NCBI GenBank assembly: GCA_902789245.1
Contig: CADAND010000004.1
Location: 36,583 to 100,582 of the forward strand
Origin: an uncultured Bacteroidia bacterium
Lineage (GTDB): Bacteria; Bacteroidota; Bacteroidia; Bacteroidales; UBA932
Direction of reading: 5' to 3'
DNA length: 64,000 nt
The notes beneath the pieces are model-generated. The model worked only from the letters and a program-made list of their open reading frames with translations. It was not told the origin of the DNA and searched no databases. Below are positions 1 to 13,564 of this stretch, one piece after another (position 1 is the stretch's first letter; the number at the start of each line of letters is the position of its first letter). The translations under genes were made by a program, and so were the position numbers.

Positions 1-1034
<1,034 letters not shown>

Positions 1035-1056
1035 ATTGGTTTGAACGAAACGTAAT

Positions 1057-5310
<4,254 letters not shown>

Positions 5311-5330
5311 GGTTTACTCCTCTCTATAGA

Positions 5331-5364
5331 AGAAAGCCGACCCCCGCGGGCCGGCTTTCTTTAT
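5331..5364. terminator. Rho-independent terminator between rpoC and the Lrp-like gene
   Basis: The inverted repeat AGAAAGCCG...CGGCTTTCT (5331-5360) has a GC-rich stem core and is followed by TTTATC. It sits 20 bases after the rpoC stop and touches the stop codon of the convergent Lrp/AsnC gene, so it can serve both directions. Confidence 0.85.
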
Positions 5365-5825
5365 CTTACCGGGACGGCGTGGGTGTTCTTGACTTCGCCC
5401 ATGACGAAGGAGCTGTTCAGGCCGCCGATGCAGTCGAGTTCGCCCAGGATCCTCAGCACGAACTGCTGGTACTCCTTCATGCTGGAGACATAGACTTTCA
5501 GGAGAAAGTCGTAGTCGCCGGAGATGTTGTAGCATTCCCCGACTTCTTCCATATTCTGCACCGCCTCCATCAGGCGGCTGGCGTTCTCGAAAGTGTGCTG
5601 CTTCATCTTGATGTAGCAGAAGGCGATGAAGGAGCAGTCCAGCTTCTCCGCATCGAGCACGGCCACGTAGCCCTTGATGTAGCCCTGCTCGCGCAGGCGC
5701 TTGATGCGCTCGAAGACGGGCGTGGGAGATAAATGTACGCGCGCGGCGACCTGTTTGTTGGTCAGCGCGGCGTCTTCCTGCAGGATGCGCAGGATGGCGA
5801 GGTCGGTGGCGTCAAGTCCGCTCAT
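5361..5825 (-). CDS. Lrp/AsnC family transcriptional regulator
   Basis: A 154-residue DNA-binding regulator of the feast/famine family. The N-terminal helix-turn-helix is visible in DLAILRILQEDAALTNKQVA and the following LSPTPVFERIKRLREQGYIKGYVAVLD, which is the classical Lrp/AsnC signature. The C-terminal half is the RAM effector-binding domain (for example CYNISGDYDFLLKVYVSSM). Members sense amino acids and form dimers to octamers. It is transcribed divergently from the sulfhydrylase gene that begins at 5996, and four further sulfur or one-carbon genes follow, so regulation of methionine/cysteine genes is a reasonable inference. No operator could be defined. Family call is firm; ligand and targets are unknown. 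Confidence 0.93.
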   Translation of the reverse strand: MSGLDATDLAILRILQEDAALTNKQVAARVHLSPTPVFERIKRLREQGYIKGYVAVLDAEKLDCSFIAFCYIKMKQHTFENASRLMEAVQNMEEVGECYNISGDYDFLLKVYVSSMKEYQQFVLRILGELDCIGGLNSSFVMGEVKNTHAVPVR

Positions 5826-5958
5826 AGGGTCAAAAGTGTTTTATTCTTTCCGCTCCGCATAACTGCGCGCTTCTCGGAATGTTCGTTCTGTTTACACGGC
5901 AAATTTAGCAATATTCTCCAATTTTTAAAAAGTCTTTGGAAGATTATTCCAAACACCC

Positions 5959-5966
5959 GACCTTTG
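5959..5966 (+). promoter_or_regulatory. possible -7 element for metY
   Basis: GACCTTTG resembles the Bacteroidota -7 box TAnnTTTG with one mismatch and lies 30 bases before the metY start. The region between it and the divergent Lrp-like gene is AT-rich. Confidence 0.4.
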
Positions 5967-5995
5967 CAACAGACAACAACAAAAACAAGAAGCAT

Positions 5996-7279
5996 ATGAG
6001 CACGAAAAACTACCATGTTGAGACGCTGGCCATCCATGTCGGCCAGGAGAACCCGGACCCCGCATCTGACGCCCGCGCCGTCCCTATTTACCAGACGACC
6101 TCTTATGTTTTCCATAATTCCCAGCACGCAGCCGACCGCTTCGGCCTGCGCGACCCGGGCAATATCTACGGCCGGCTGACCAACTCCACCCAAGGTGTGT
6201 TCGAGGACCGCGTCGCCGCCCTCGAGGGTGGTGTAGCCGGCCTGGCGGTCGCGTCCGGCGCCGCCGCCATCACCTACGCCCTGCAGAACGTCCTGCAGAA
6301 CGGCGACCACATCATCGCCGCAGACAACCTCTACGGTGGTTCCTACAACCTGATCACCCACACCCTCACGACACAGGGTGTAGAGAATACTATATTGAAT
6401 GTCAATGATCTGAAAGCCCTCGAGGCTGCCATCCGGCCCAACACCAAAGTGATCTATGCCGAGACCTTCGGCAACCCGAACTCTGATGTCGCCGACTTCG
6501 AAGGCATTGCTGCCGTGGCGCACCGGCACGGGATCGTGTTCATCGTGGACAACACCTTTGCCCCTATCGTCATCCGACCGCTCGAGCATGGCGCCGACAT
6601 CGTCGTCCACTCCGCGACCAAGTTTATCGGCGGCCACGGCAGCTCCCTCGGAGGCGTGATCGTGGACGGCGGCAAGTTCGACTGGAAGGCGAACGCCGAC
6701 AAGTACCCGACGCTCGCAAAACCCGATCCCAGCTATCACGGCGCCGTCTTCGCCGACGTGGCCGGCCCCGCCGCCTTCGTCACCCGCATCCGTGCCGTCC
6801 TGCTGCGCGACACCGGCGCCGCCATCAGCCCCTTCAACGCGTGGATTCTCCTCCAGGGCGTCGAATCCCTGCCGCTGCGCATCGAGCGCCACACGGAGAA
6901 CGCCCTCAAGGTCGTCGAGTACCTGTCCAAGCACCCCAAAGTAGCGAAAGTCAACCACCCGGCCCTGCCCGAACACCACGACCACGCGCTGTACTGTCGC
7001 TATTTCCCGAAGGGAGCCGGCTCCATTTTCACTTTTGAGATCAAGGGCACGCAGGAAGACGCATGGCGTTTCATCGACAACCTGAAGATCTTCTCCCTGC
7101 TGGCCAACGTGGCCGATGTCAAGAGCCTGGTCATCCATCCCTACACCACCACCCACTCCCAGCTCAGCCCGGAAGAACTCGCCGAGCAGCACATCACCCC
7201 GACGACCATCCGCCTGTCGATCGGCGTGGAGCATGTGGACGACATCATCGCAGATCTCGAACAGGCGTTCAATGCATAA
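5996..7279 (+). CDS. metY: O-acetylhomoserine aminocarboxypropyltransferase (sulfhydrylase)
   Basis: This PLP enzyme of the Cys/Met metabolism family makes homocysteine from O-acetylhomoserine and sulfide. It is 427 residues from the chosen ATG, which matches the MetY branch rather than the shorter (about 390 residues) cystathionine synthases and lyases. Visible motifs include NIYGRLTNSTQGVFEDRVAA near the N-terminus, FIVDNTFAPIVIRPLEHGAD, and HSATKFIGGHGSSLGG, where the lysine of SATK binds PLP. The C-terminal SIGVEHVDDIIADLEQA is typical. The frame is open 60 bases further upstream, but the start at 5996 gives the conserved N-terminus and a plausible leader. cysK begins 19 bases after its stop. 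Confidence 0.94.
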   Translation: MSTKNYHVETLAIHVGQENPDPASDARAVPIYQTTSYVFHNSQHAADRFGLRDPGNIYGRLTNSTQGVFEDRVAALEGGVAGLAVASGAAAITYALQNVLQNGDHIIAADNLYGGSYNLITHTLTTQGVENTILNVNDLKALEAAIRPNTKVIYAETFGNPNSDVADFEGIAAVAHRHGIVFIVDNTFAPIVIRPLEHGADIVVHSATKFIGGHGSSLGGVIVDGGKFDWKANADKYPTLAKPDPSYHGAVFADVAGPAAFVTRIRAVLLRDTGAAISPFNAWILLQGVESLPLRIERHTENALKVVEYLSKHPKVAKVNHPALPEHHDHALYCRYFPKGAGSIFTFEIKGTQEDAWRFIDNLKIFSLLANVADVKSLVIHPYTTTHSQLSPEELAEQHITPTTIRLSIGVEHVDDIIADLEQAFNA

Positions 7280-7298
7280 TTTTTTGTAACTTTACGAT

Positions 7299-8216
7299 AT
7301 GATATACCAGAACCTTACCGACCTCATCGGGAACACCCCGCTCCTGGAGGTCTCCGGCCTGGAAGGCCAGCAGGCGCGCATCGCGCTCAAACTCGAAAAA
7401 TACAACCCCGGCGGCAGCGTCAAGGACCGTATTGCCCTGGCGATGATCGAAGACGCAGAACAGAGCGGCACCCTCAAAGCCGGTGCCACCATCGTGGAGC
7501 CCACCAGCGGCAACACCGGCATCGGTCTGGCGTGGGTGGCCCGTGCCAAGGGGTACAAAACCATCCTTACCATGCCCGACACGATGAGTGTCGAGCGCCG
7601 CAACCTCCTCAAAGCCTTCGGCGCCGAGATCGTACTCACGCCCGGTGCAGAAGGCATGAAGGGGGCCATCGCAAAAGCAGAAGAAATCCGCCAGAACACT
7701 CCGGGCGCCGTGATCCTCGGGCAGTTTACTAACCTGGCCAACCCGGCCGCCCACGAGCGCACCACCGCCCAGGAGATCTGGCGAGACACTGACGGCCAGG
7801 TGGACATTTTCGTGGCCGGCATCGGAACGGGCGGTACCGTCAGTGGTACCGGCAAGGGCCTGAAGGCCCACAAAGCCAGCATCCAGGCCATCGGCGTGGA
7901 GCCCGCTTCCTCCGCCGTCATCACCACGGGCGTCCCCGGCAAGCATAAGATCCAGGGCATCGGCGCAGGCTTCGTCCCGCAGACCTTCTTGAAGGATTAT
8001 GTCGACAACGTGCTCACCGTCACCGACGACGACGCCTTCGCCGGCGCCCGCCTGCTGGCCGACAAACTTGGACTGCTCGTCGGCATCTCCTCCGGCGCAG
8101 CCTTCAGCGCAGCCTATGCACTCGCGAAGAAACCGGAGAACAAGGGCAAACTCATCGTGGCCCTGCTCCCCGACACCGGCGAGCGCTACCTCTCCACGCC
8201 GCTGTTCGAGCGATAG
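7299..8216 (+). CDS. cysK: Cysteine synthase A (O-acetylserine sulfhydrylase)
   Basis: This PLP enzyme converts O-acetylserine and sulfide to cysteine. At 305 residues it has the usual length. The lysine-binding motif KYNPGGSVKDRIA contains the PLP lysine, followed by EPTSGNTGIGLAWVA (substrate-binding loop) and GIGTGGTVSGTGKGLK (phosphate cup). SSGAAFSAA near the C-terminus is also typical. It is downstream of metY and upstream of, but convergent with, cysE, which supplies its substrate. A TAACTTTA box ends only a few bases before the ATG, so a separate very short-leader promoter is possible, but read-through from metY is simpler. A hairpin terminator follows. Confidence 0.96.
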   Translation: MIYQNLTDLIGNTPLLEVSGLEGQQARIALKLEKYNPGGSVKDRIALAMIEDAEQSGTLKAGATIVEPTSGNTGIGLAWVARAKGYKTILTMPDTMSVERRNLLKAFGAEIVLTPGAEGMKGAIAKAEEIRQNTPGAVILGQFTNLANPAAHERTTAQEIWRDTDGQVDIFVAGIGTGGTVSGTGKGLKAHKASIQAIGVEPASSAVITTGVPGKHKIQGIGAGFVPQTFLKDYVDNVLTVTDDDAFAGARLLADKLGLLVGISSGAAFSAAYALAKKPENKGKLIVALLPDTGERYLSTPLFER

Positions 8217-8247
8217 TAATTCATATAGCCATAATCAGTTTCGGAAA

Positions 8248-8274
8248 GGAGCAGGCTTTTGGCCTGCTCCTTTT
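8248..8274. terminator. Bidirectional terminator after cysK
   Basis: Perfect stem GGAGCAGGC/GCCTGCTCC with a short loop, followed by TTTTGTTT on the plus strand and preceded by AAA (a weak T-run for the minus strand). It lies between the convergent cysK and cysE genes. Confidence 0.88.
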
Positions 8275-8301
8275 GTTTCGGGTATGACGGGAAGAGTCTT
8301 T

Positions 8302-9024
8302 TCAGATGCCGGCGCCGTCGGCGAAGAGCGGCTGCTCGGTCGCACGGGACTGCAGGATGCGCGACTGCGGCGGGACGTCGTGGGTGAGCCAGACGTTACC
8401 GCCGACTATGGTGTCGTGGCCGATGGTCACGCGTCCGAGGATGGTCGTATTGGCATAGACCGTCACATTGTCTTCCAGCACCGGGTGGCGCGGGACGTCC
8501 AGCGGACGGCCGTCCGGGTCGTATTTGAAATTCTTGGCGCCGAGGGTCACGCCCTGATAGAGCATCACATGGTTGCCGATCACGGTCGTGGCGCCAATCA
8601 CCACGCCGGTGCCGTGGTCGATGGCGAAATATTCGCCGATCTGCGCGCCGGGATGGATGTCGATGCCGGTGGCCGAGTGGGCCATCTCCGTGAGCAGGCG
8701 CGGCGCCACGGGGATTTCCAGCCCCAGGAGTTCGTGCGCGGTGCGGTAGTGCAGCATCACCTTGATGCAAGGATAACAGAGCACCACCTCCGTGCGGTCC
8801 TCGACCGCGGGGTCGTTGTCCGCGATGGCTTCCACATCCGTGTGGAGCAGGCGGGCGATCTCCGGGATGCGCTCCATGAAGGCGTCGGCCTTCTTGTCGC
8901 CCGCGATCTTGCGGATCACGCTCCGGATGCGCATGTAATCCAGCGCCCGGTCTTCCTGCCCGACGTACTCGGGGAAGACGACGCGGCGCATCAGCACCAT
9001 CAGTTCAGTCAGCAATTCTTCCAT
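8302..9024 (-). CDS. cysE: Serine O-acetyltransferase
   Basis: This cytoplasmic left-handed beta-helix enzyme acetylates serine to O-acetylserine, the CysK substrate. The protein is 240 residues. The N-terminal helical part includes LCYPCIKVMLHYRTAHELL. The catalytic and acetyl-CoA region is visible in ATGIDIHPGAQIGEYFAIDH and GTGVVIGATTVIGNHVMLYQ, followed by hexapeptide repeats and the GGNVWLTHDVPPQSR end. The active-site histidines are in DIHPGA and IDHGTG. It has its own -7 box close to the start and is divergent from metF. The tail after the last hexapeptide repeat (SRATEQPLFADGAGI) is short and variable. Confidence 0.94.
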   Translation of the reverse strand: MEELLTELMVLMRRVVFPEYVGQEDRALDYMRIRSVIRKIAGDKKADAFMERIPEIARLLHTDVEAIADNDPAVEDRTEVVLCYPCIKVMLHYRTAHELLGLEIPVAPRLLTEMAHSATGIDIHPGAQIGEYFAIDHGTGVVIGATTVIGNHVMLYQGVTLGAKNFKYDPDGRPLDVPRHPVLEDNVTVYANTTILGRVTIGHDTIVGGNVWLTHDVPPQSRILQSRATEQPLFADGAGI

Positions 9025-9028
9025 ACCC

Positions 9029-9036
9029 CAAAGATA
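9029..9036 (-). promoter_or_regulatory. -7 element for cysE
   Basis: On the minus strand the sequence reads TATCTTTG, a perfect TAnnTTTG box, ending 5 bases before the cysE start codon. The transcript would have a very short leader. Confidence 0.6.
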
Positions 9037-9058
9037 GGAAGTATTGAGAGAAAATCAC

Positions 9059-9066
9059 TATCTTTA
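9059..9066 (+). promoter_or_regulatory. -7 element for metF-metH
   Basis: TATCTTTA matches seven of eight positions of the Bacteroidota -7 consensus and lies 24 bases before the metF ATG, in the 65-base gap between divergent cysE and metF. Confidence 0.5.
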
Positions 9067-9089
9067 CCCCCAGAAAGTTGTATTGCCTT

Positions 9090-9986
9090 ATGAAGCCGTT
9101 TCCCTCGCTTGAGATTGTTCCTCCCCTGAAGGGCATCACCAAAGTCGAGCTCCTGGACAGCATCCGCCCGTTCATGGAGTTCGGGCCGCGCTATATCAAC
9201 GTGACCTGCCACCGCGACGAATACGAATTCCGCGCAGAGCGGAACGGCGGCTACACGCGCCACCTGCTGCGCAAGCGCATCAGCCAGACCGCCGTCTGCG
9301 CGGCCGTGCAAGCCGCATTTCCCGACGTGGAAGTGGTCCCGCACCTGATCTGCGGCGGTGCCAGCGCCGACCTCATCGAGGCGCAGCTGCAGGACTTCAA
9401 GTTCATGGGCATCCGCAACATCCTCGTCCTGCGCGGCGACGCGCTGCCGGGCGAGAAGCGCTTCACGCCCGAGCCCGGCGGGTACGCGCGTGCCGGCGAA
9501 CTGGTCGCGGCCATCCGCCGCTTCGAGGCGGCCAACGGCGGCGAGCGCCTGTTCGCACTGGGCGTGGGCGGCTATCCCGAGAAGCATTTCGAGTCTCCCA
9601 ATCCCGAGACCGACATCCAATACCTCAAGGAAAAAGTCGACGCCGGCGCCGACCAGATCATCACCCAGATGTTCTTCGACAACGCCGTCTTCTACGATTT
9701 CGTGGCGCGCTGCCGCGCCGCGGGCATCACCATTCCGATCATCCCCGGCATCAAGCCGCTCTCATCCGCCCGGCAGGTGGACCTGCTGCCGGAGAGCTTT
9801 TCCATCGACATCCCCGTGGCACTGACCGCGGAGATCGCCGCGCATCCCGACAAGGCCTATGAAATCGGCCAGGAGTGGTGCAAGGCGCAGTGCCGCGACC
9901 TGCTCGCACACGGGGTCGAAGAAATCCACTTTTATACGATGGGGCGCAGCGACAATGTCATCAGCGTCCTGAAAGACTGCTTCTGA
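9090..9986 (+). CDS. metF: 5,10-methylenetetrahydrofolate reductase
   Basis: This FAD enzyme produces 5-methyltetrahydrofolate, the methyl donor for MetH. The protein is 298 residues from the ATG chosen (an in-frame ATG 12 bases upstream gives four more residues). Family features are the N-terminal SLEIVPPLKGI, HLICGGASADLIEAQLQDFK, the FAD-binding stretch FMGIRNILVLRGDALPGE, and GADQIITQMFFDNAVFYDFV with the GIxPIIPGIKPL stretch. The C-terminal IHFYTMGRSDNVISVLKDC is the usual end of bacterial MetF. Its stop overlaps the metH start by one base (TGATG), so the two are translationally coupled and form one functional unit. Confidence 0.96.
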   Translation: MKPFPSLEIVPPLKGITKVELLDSIRPFMEFGPRYINVTCHRDEYEFRAERNGGYTRHLLRKRISQTAVCAAVQAAFPDVEVVPHLICGGASADLIEAQLQDFKFMGIRNILVLRGDALPGEKRFTPEPGGYARAGELVAAIRRFEAANGGERLFALGVGGYPEKHFESPNPETDIQYLKEKVDAGADQIITQMFFDNAVFYDFVARCRAAGITIPIIPGIKPLSSARQVDLLPESFSIDIPVALTAEIAAHPDKAYEIGQEWCKAQCRDLLAHGVEEIHFYTMGRSDNVISVLKDCF

Positions 9987-12900
9987 TGGACGAACTTCGG
10001 CAAGCAATCCGCGACAGGATCCTGATCCTGGACGGGGCGATGGGCACGATGCTCCAGCGCCACGGCCTCAGCGGCAACAGCGAGCCGTTCAACCTCACCC
10101 ATCCGGATGTCGTCCGGAGCATCCACCGTGCCTACATCGATGCCGGCGCGGACATCATCAGCACCAACACCTTCGGCGCCAACGCCATATCACAGGCCGA
10201 CTACGGCTGTTCTGCGCAGGCGCGCGAATTCGCCCGTGCAGGCGCCGCGCTGGCCCGGGCCGAGGCCGACACCGCCCCGCGCAAGGTCTGGGTGGCCGGC
10301 TCGATGGGCCCTTCCGGGAAATCCCTCTCCCTCCCGCAGGATCTCGGCAACCCCGCCTGGCGGCCGGTCTCCTTCGACGAGATGGCCGAGGCGTATGCCG
10401 GGCAGGTCCGCGGGCTGGTGGAAGGCGGCGTCGACGTGCTCCTGCTGGAGACCTGTTTCGACGCCCTCAACACCAAGGCCGCCCTCTACGCCATCAGCGG
10501 CATCCCCGAGGCGGCCGCCCTCCCGCTGCTCATCTCCGTGTCCGTCGCCGACCGCAGCGGGCGCACCCTCACCGGCCAGACGCTGGAGGCGTTCTACCGC
10601 TCCGTCCAGCACGCCCGGCCGCTCACCTTCGGCCTCAACTGCTCGCTCGGCGCCGCCGACCTGGCCCCGCTCGTCGCGGACATCGCCGCATGGGCGGACT
10701 GCGCCGTGAGCTGCTACCCCAACGCCGGCCTGCCCAACGAGATGGGCGCCTACGACGAGAAGCCCGAGCAGACCGCCGCCGCGCTGCAGAAGATGGCGCA
10801 GGACGGCCTCGTGAACCTCGTCGGCGGCTGCTGCGGCACCACCCCCGAGCACATCGCCGCCATCGCCGCTGCCGTGCGCGGACTCCAGCCCCGGACCATC
10901 CCCGCACAGGACGCACGCCCCTATGTCAGCGGCCTGGAAGCCGTCTGCCTGGACGTGCGGCAGAGCCGCTTCACCAACATCGGCGAGCGCACCAACGTGG
11001 CCGGCTCGCGCAAATTTGCCAAACTCATCGCCGCGGGCGAGTACGACACCGCCCTGCAGGTAGCCGCCGGCCAGATCGAAGGCGGCGCCGCGGTGATCGA
11101 CATCAATATGGACGACGCGATGCTCGACTCCACCGTCGAGATGGAGAAGTTCACGCGCCACATCGCCGGCGACCCGGCCGTCTCCAAGGCCGCGCTGATG
11201 ATCGACTCCTCCCACTGGGAGACGATCCTCGCGGGCCTCAAGAACGCCCAGGGGCGCTGCATCGTCAACTCCATTTCCCTCAAGGAAGGTTCCGACATCT
11301 TCCTGCAGAAAGCCCGCGAAATCCGCCGCCTGGGCGCGTCGGTGGTCGTGATGGCTTTCGACGAGCAGGGCCAGGCCACGACCTACGAGCGCAAGATCGA
11401 GATCTGCGAGCGCGCCTTCCGGCTGCTCACGGAGCAGGCCGGCTACCAGAGCTGGGAAATCATCTTCGACGTCAACGTCCTGTCGGTCGGCACCGGCATC
11501 CCGGAACACGCCCGCTACGGCGTGGACTTCATCGAGGCCGTGCGCTGGATCAAGAAGAACCTGCCGGGAGCGATGTGCTCCGGCGGCATCTCCAACCTCT
11601 CGTTCGCCTTCCGCGGCAACAATCCTGTCCGCGAAGCGATGCACACGGCCTTCCTCTACCACGCCGTGGAAGCGGGCCTGGACATGGGCATCGTCAACCC
11701 GGGGATGCTGCTCCCCTACGACGCCGTCGAGCCCGGGCTGCTGCGCGCCGTCGAGGACGTAATCCTGGACCGCGACCCCGAAGCAACGGAGCGGCTGATC
11801 GCGCTGGCGCAGCAGATGGCCGAGGCCGGTCAGAAAACCCCGGAAAATCCTGGCGGGTCCCCCGAAAAAGCAGGGGACCTGGCAGAAAAAAGCGGAGAAA
11901 CCTGTCCGGTCTCCGAGCGTCTCTGCCGCGCGCTCGTTTCCGGCGGCTCGCCCACCCTGCAGCAGGACCTCATGGAAGCCCTGCAGGAGAAGGGCCGTGC
12001 GGTGGACGTCATCGAGGGGCCGCTGATGGACGGCATGGCCCGCGTGGGCGAGCGCTTCGCCGCCGGCAAGATGTTCCTCCCGCAGGTCGTCAAGTCCGCC
12101 AAGGTGATGCGCGACGCCGTCGAAATCCTGCAGCCCTACATGGGCGCCTCCGAGGGCGGCGCCGGCAAGCCGCGCATCCTGCTCGCCACCGTCCAGGGCG
12201 ACGTCCATGACATCGGAAAGAATATTCTCGGCATCGTGCTGCGATGCAACGGTTTTGAGGTCACCGACCTCGGGGTCATGGTCCCCCGCGAGACCATCCT
12301 CGCCCAGGCCGAAGCGGTCCGCGCCGACATCATCGGCGTCAGCGGGCTCATCACCCCGTCGCTCCACCAGATGGAAGAGCTCTGCCGCGAAATGACCTCC
12401 CGGGGCCTCTCCACGCCGCTTCTGATCGGTGGCGCCACGACCTCGGCCCTGCACACGGCCGTCAAGCTGGCCCCCCTCTATGACCACGTCTTCTACGCCC
12501 CCGACGCCTCGGCCAGCGCCGTGCTCGCCGGGCGCCTGCTCTCCGACCGCGCCGCCACCGAGGCGGAGGAACACCGGAAGCAGGAGGAGATCCGGACGTT
12601 GTATAAGTCGGGAGATTCCGGACAAGCTCACAGTCATTCCGGGCAACATGACAGTCATTCCGGGCCTGACCCGAAATCCCATCCCTTCTCCCCCGACACC
12701 TACCTCCGCGGGGCCTTCTTCGGGAACATCCCCTGCCGGGAACTCAGCATCGCGGAAGTGCTGCCGTACTTCGACTGGAAGCTCTTCTACGCGATCTGGG
12801 GGATAAAAGATGCCGGATCGCAGTCCGGCAGGACAAAAGAACAGCTCGACATAATTAACAGTCCTTCCGGGCTTGACGCGGAATCCCAAACCGTCCAGCT

Positions 12901-13564
12901 CAGCGCTGACGCGATCGAGCGGCTGGAGGTTATCAAGCGCGAAGGCCTCTGCCGCATCCGCATCGCCGCCCGCTTCGACGCCTGCCACGCCGAGCGCGAC
13001 AGTATCGTCGCCGATGCCTGGCGCCTGCCGATGCTGCGCCAGGAAGGCGCCGAGGGCCGCTCGCTCGCCGATTTCGTCGCCCCGGGCGACTATGGCTTCG
13101 ACTCCCCTGCCGGCATGTTCGCGATTAGCGTGCACGAAACACATCCGGCCGGATGCGACTGTCCGGCGTGTTCGATGGAATATGATTCCCTCTTGAATCG
13201 CTCCCTGCGCCTGACGCTCGCCGAGGCGGCCTCAGGCTGGCTGGACGCCGAGCTGGAGAAACAGCTCCCGAAAGGCTCCCCGGTCAAGATCGTCAAACCC
13301 GCGGCGGGCTACGCTTCCTGCCCGGACCACAGCCTCAAGCGCGACATCCTCGCCCTGCTGCCGGACGGCGACCAGCTCGACATCCGCCTCACGGAGTCCT
13401 GCGCCATGATCCCCGATGCCAGCATCTGCGGGCTCGTCTTTGCGCACCCCGCCGCCTCCTACCCGGAGATCCGCCGCATCCCGGCGGAAGCGCTCGACGC
13501 CTACGCCGCCCTCCGCGGCTTCAGCCCCGAAGACGCGCGCCTTTTCCTCTCGCACTTGCGTTAA
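9986..13564 (+). CDS. metH: Cobalamin-dependent methionine synthase with palindromic-repeat insertions
   Basis: MetH transfers the methyl group from methyltetrahydrofolate to homocysteine through cobalamin. The 1192-residue protein has all modules: homocysteine domain with [11 protein letters not shown] and zinc cysteines in [15 protein letters not shown]; pterin domain from [20 protein letters not shown]; cobalamin domain with the histidine of [12 protein letters not shown]; and a C-terminal activation domain. The start overlaps the metF stop. Two spacer regions, about residues 875-899 and 942-968, are encoded by short palindromic repeats and read as low-complexity serine/histidine-rich and polar sequence, before and inside the start of the activation domain. 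The SAM-binding RxxxGY motif appears as KPAAGY, with lysine for arginine. Another GC-palindromic linker lies near residue 620. The frame is intact throughout. Confidence 0.96.
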   Translation: MDELRQAIRDRILILDGAMGTMLQRHGLSGNSEPFNLTHPDVVRSIHRAYIDAGADIISTNTFGANAISQADYGCSAQAREFARAGAALARAEADTAPRKVWVAGSMGPSGKSLSLPQDLGNPAWRPVSFDEMAEAYAGQVRGLVEGGVDVLLLETCFDALNTKAALYAISGIPEAAALPLLISVSVADRSGRTLTGQTLEAFYRSVQHARPLTFGLNCSLGAADLAPLVADIAAWADCAVSCYPNAGLPNEMGAYDEKPEQTAAALQKMAQDGLVNLVGGCCGTTPEHIAAIAAAVRGLQPRTIPAQDARPYVSGLEAVCLDVRQSRFTNIGERTNVAGSRKFAKLIAAGEYDTALQVAAGQIEGGAAVIDINMDDAMLDSTVEMEKFTRHIAGDPAVSKAALMIDSSHWETILAGLKNAQGRCIVNSISLKEGSDIFLQKAREIRRLGASVVVMAFDEQGQATTYERKIEICERAFRLLTEQAGYQSWEIIFDVNVLSVGTGIPEHARYGVDFIEAVRWIKKNLPGAMCSGGISNLSFAFRGNNPVREAMHTAFLYHAVEAGLDMGIVNPGMLLPYDAVEPGLLRAVEDVILDRDPEATERLIALAQQMAEAGQKTPENPGGSPEKAGDLAEKSGETCPVSERLCRALVSGGSPTLQQDLMEALQEKGRAVDVIEGPLMDGMARVGERFAAGKMFLPQVVKSAKVMRDAVEILQPYMGASEGGAGKPRILLATVQGDVHDIGKNILGIVLRCNGFEVTDLGVMVPRETILAQAEAVRADIIGVSGLITPSLHQMEELCREMTSRGLSTPLLIGGATTSALHTAVKLAPLYDHVFYAPDASASAVLAGRLLSDRAATEAEEHRKQEEIRTLYKSGDSGQAHSHSGQHDSHSGPDPKSHPFSPDTYLRGAFFGNIPCRELSIAEVLPYFDWKLFYAIWGIKDAGSQSGRTKEQLDIINSPSGLDAESQTVQLSADAIERLEVIKREGLCRIRIAARFDACHAERDSIVADAWRLPMLRQEGAEGRSLADFVAPGDYGFDSPAGMFAISVHETHPAGCDCPACSMEYDSLLNRSLRLTLAEAASGWLDAELEKQLPKGSPVKIVKPAAGYASCPDHSLKRDILALLPDGDQLDIRLTESCAMIPDASICGLVFAHPAASYPEIRRIPAEALDAYAALRGFSPEDARLFLSHLR
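12609..12681. repeat. Cluster of B-type REP sequences inside metH
   Basis: A full copy of the motif GTCATTCCGGGC-CTGACCC-GAAATCCC lies at 12654-12680. It is preceded by partial copies at 12633 (same GTCATTCCGGGC start) and 12611 (GGAGATTCCGGACAAGC). The same palindrome occurs outside genes at 20331 and 33015 and inside atpG at 57383. Confidence 0.8.
12810..12834. repeat. REP-like palindrome inside metH
   Basis: ATGCCGGATCGCAGTCCGGC is a near-palindrome with CCGGAT/AGTCCGG arms, a variant of the B-type repeat. It is translated as part of the extra loop after GIKDA in the activation domain. A related copy is at 61867-61893 in atpB. Confidence 0.65.
12861..12887. repeat. B-type REP inside metH
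   Basis: GTCCTTCCGGGCTTGACGCG-GAATCCC differs by only a few bases from the consensus GTCATTCCGGGCTTGACCCGGAATC. It is translated in frame in the metH activation domain ([10 protein letters not shown]). Confidence 0.75.

Noticed and set aside
5826-5995. Search for a SAM riboswitch upstream of metY
   Set aside because: No P1 stem with GATTTG and GCTAAA-like elements; only a -7-like box.
5822-7234. 470-codon minus-strand frame opposite metY
   Set aside because: Antisense to a clear PLP enzyme; no motifs.
10190-13144. A 984-codon minus-strand open frame opposite metH
   Set aside because: Same codon-bias shadow; the metH domains on the plus strand are unmistakable.
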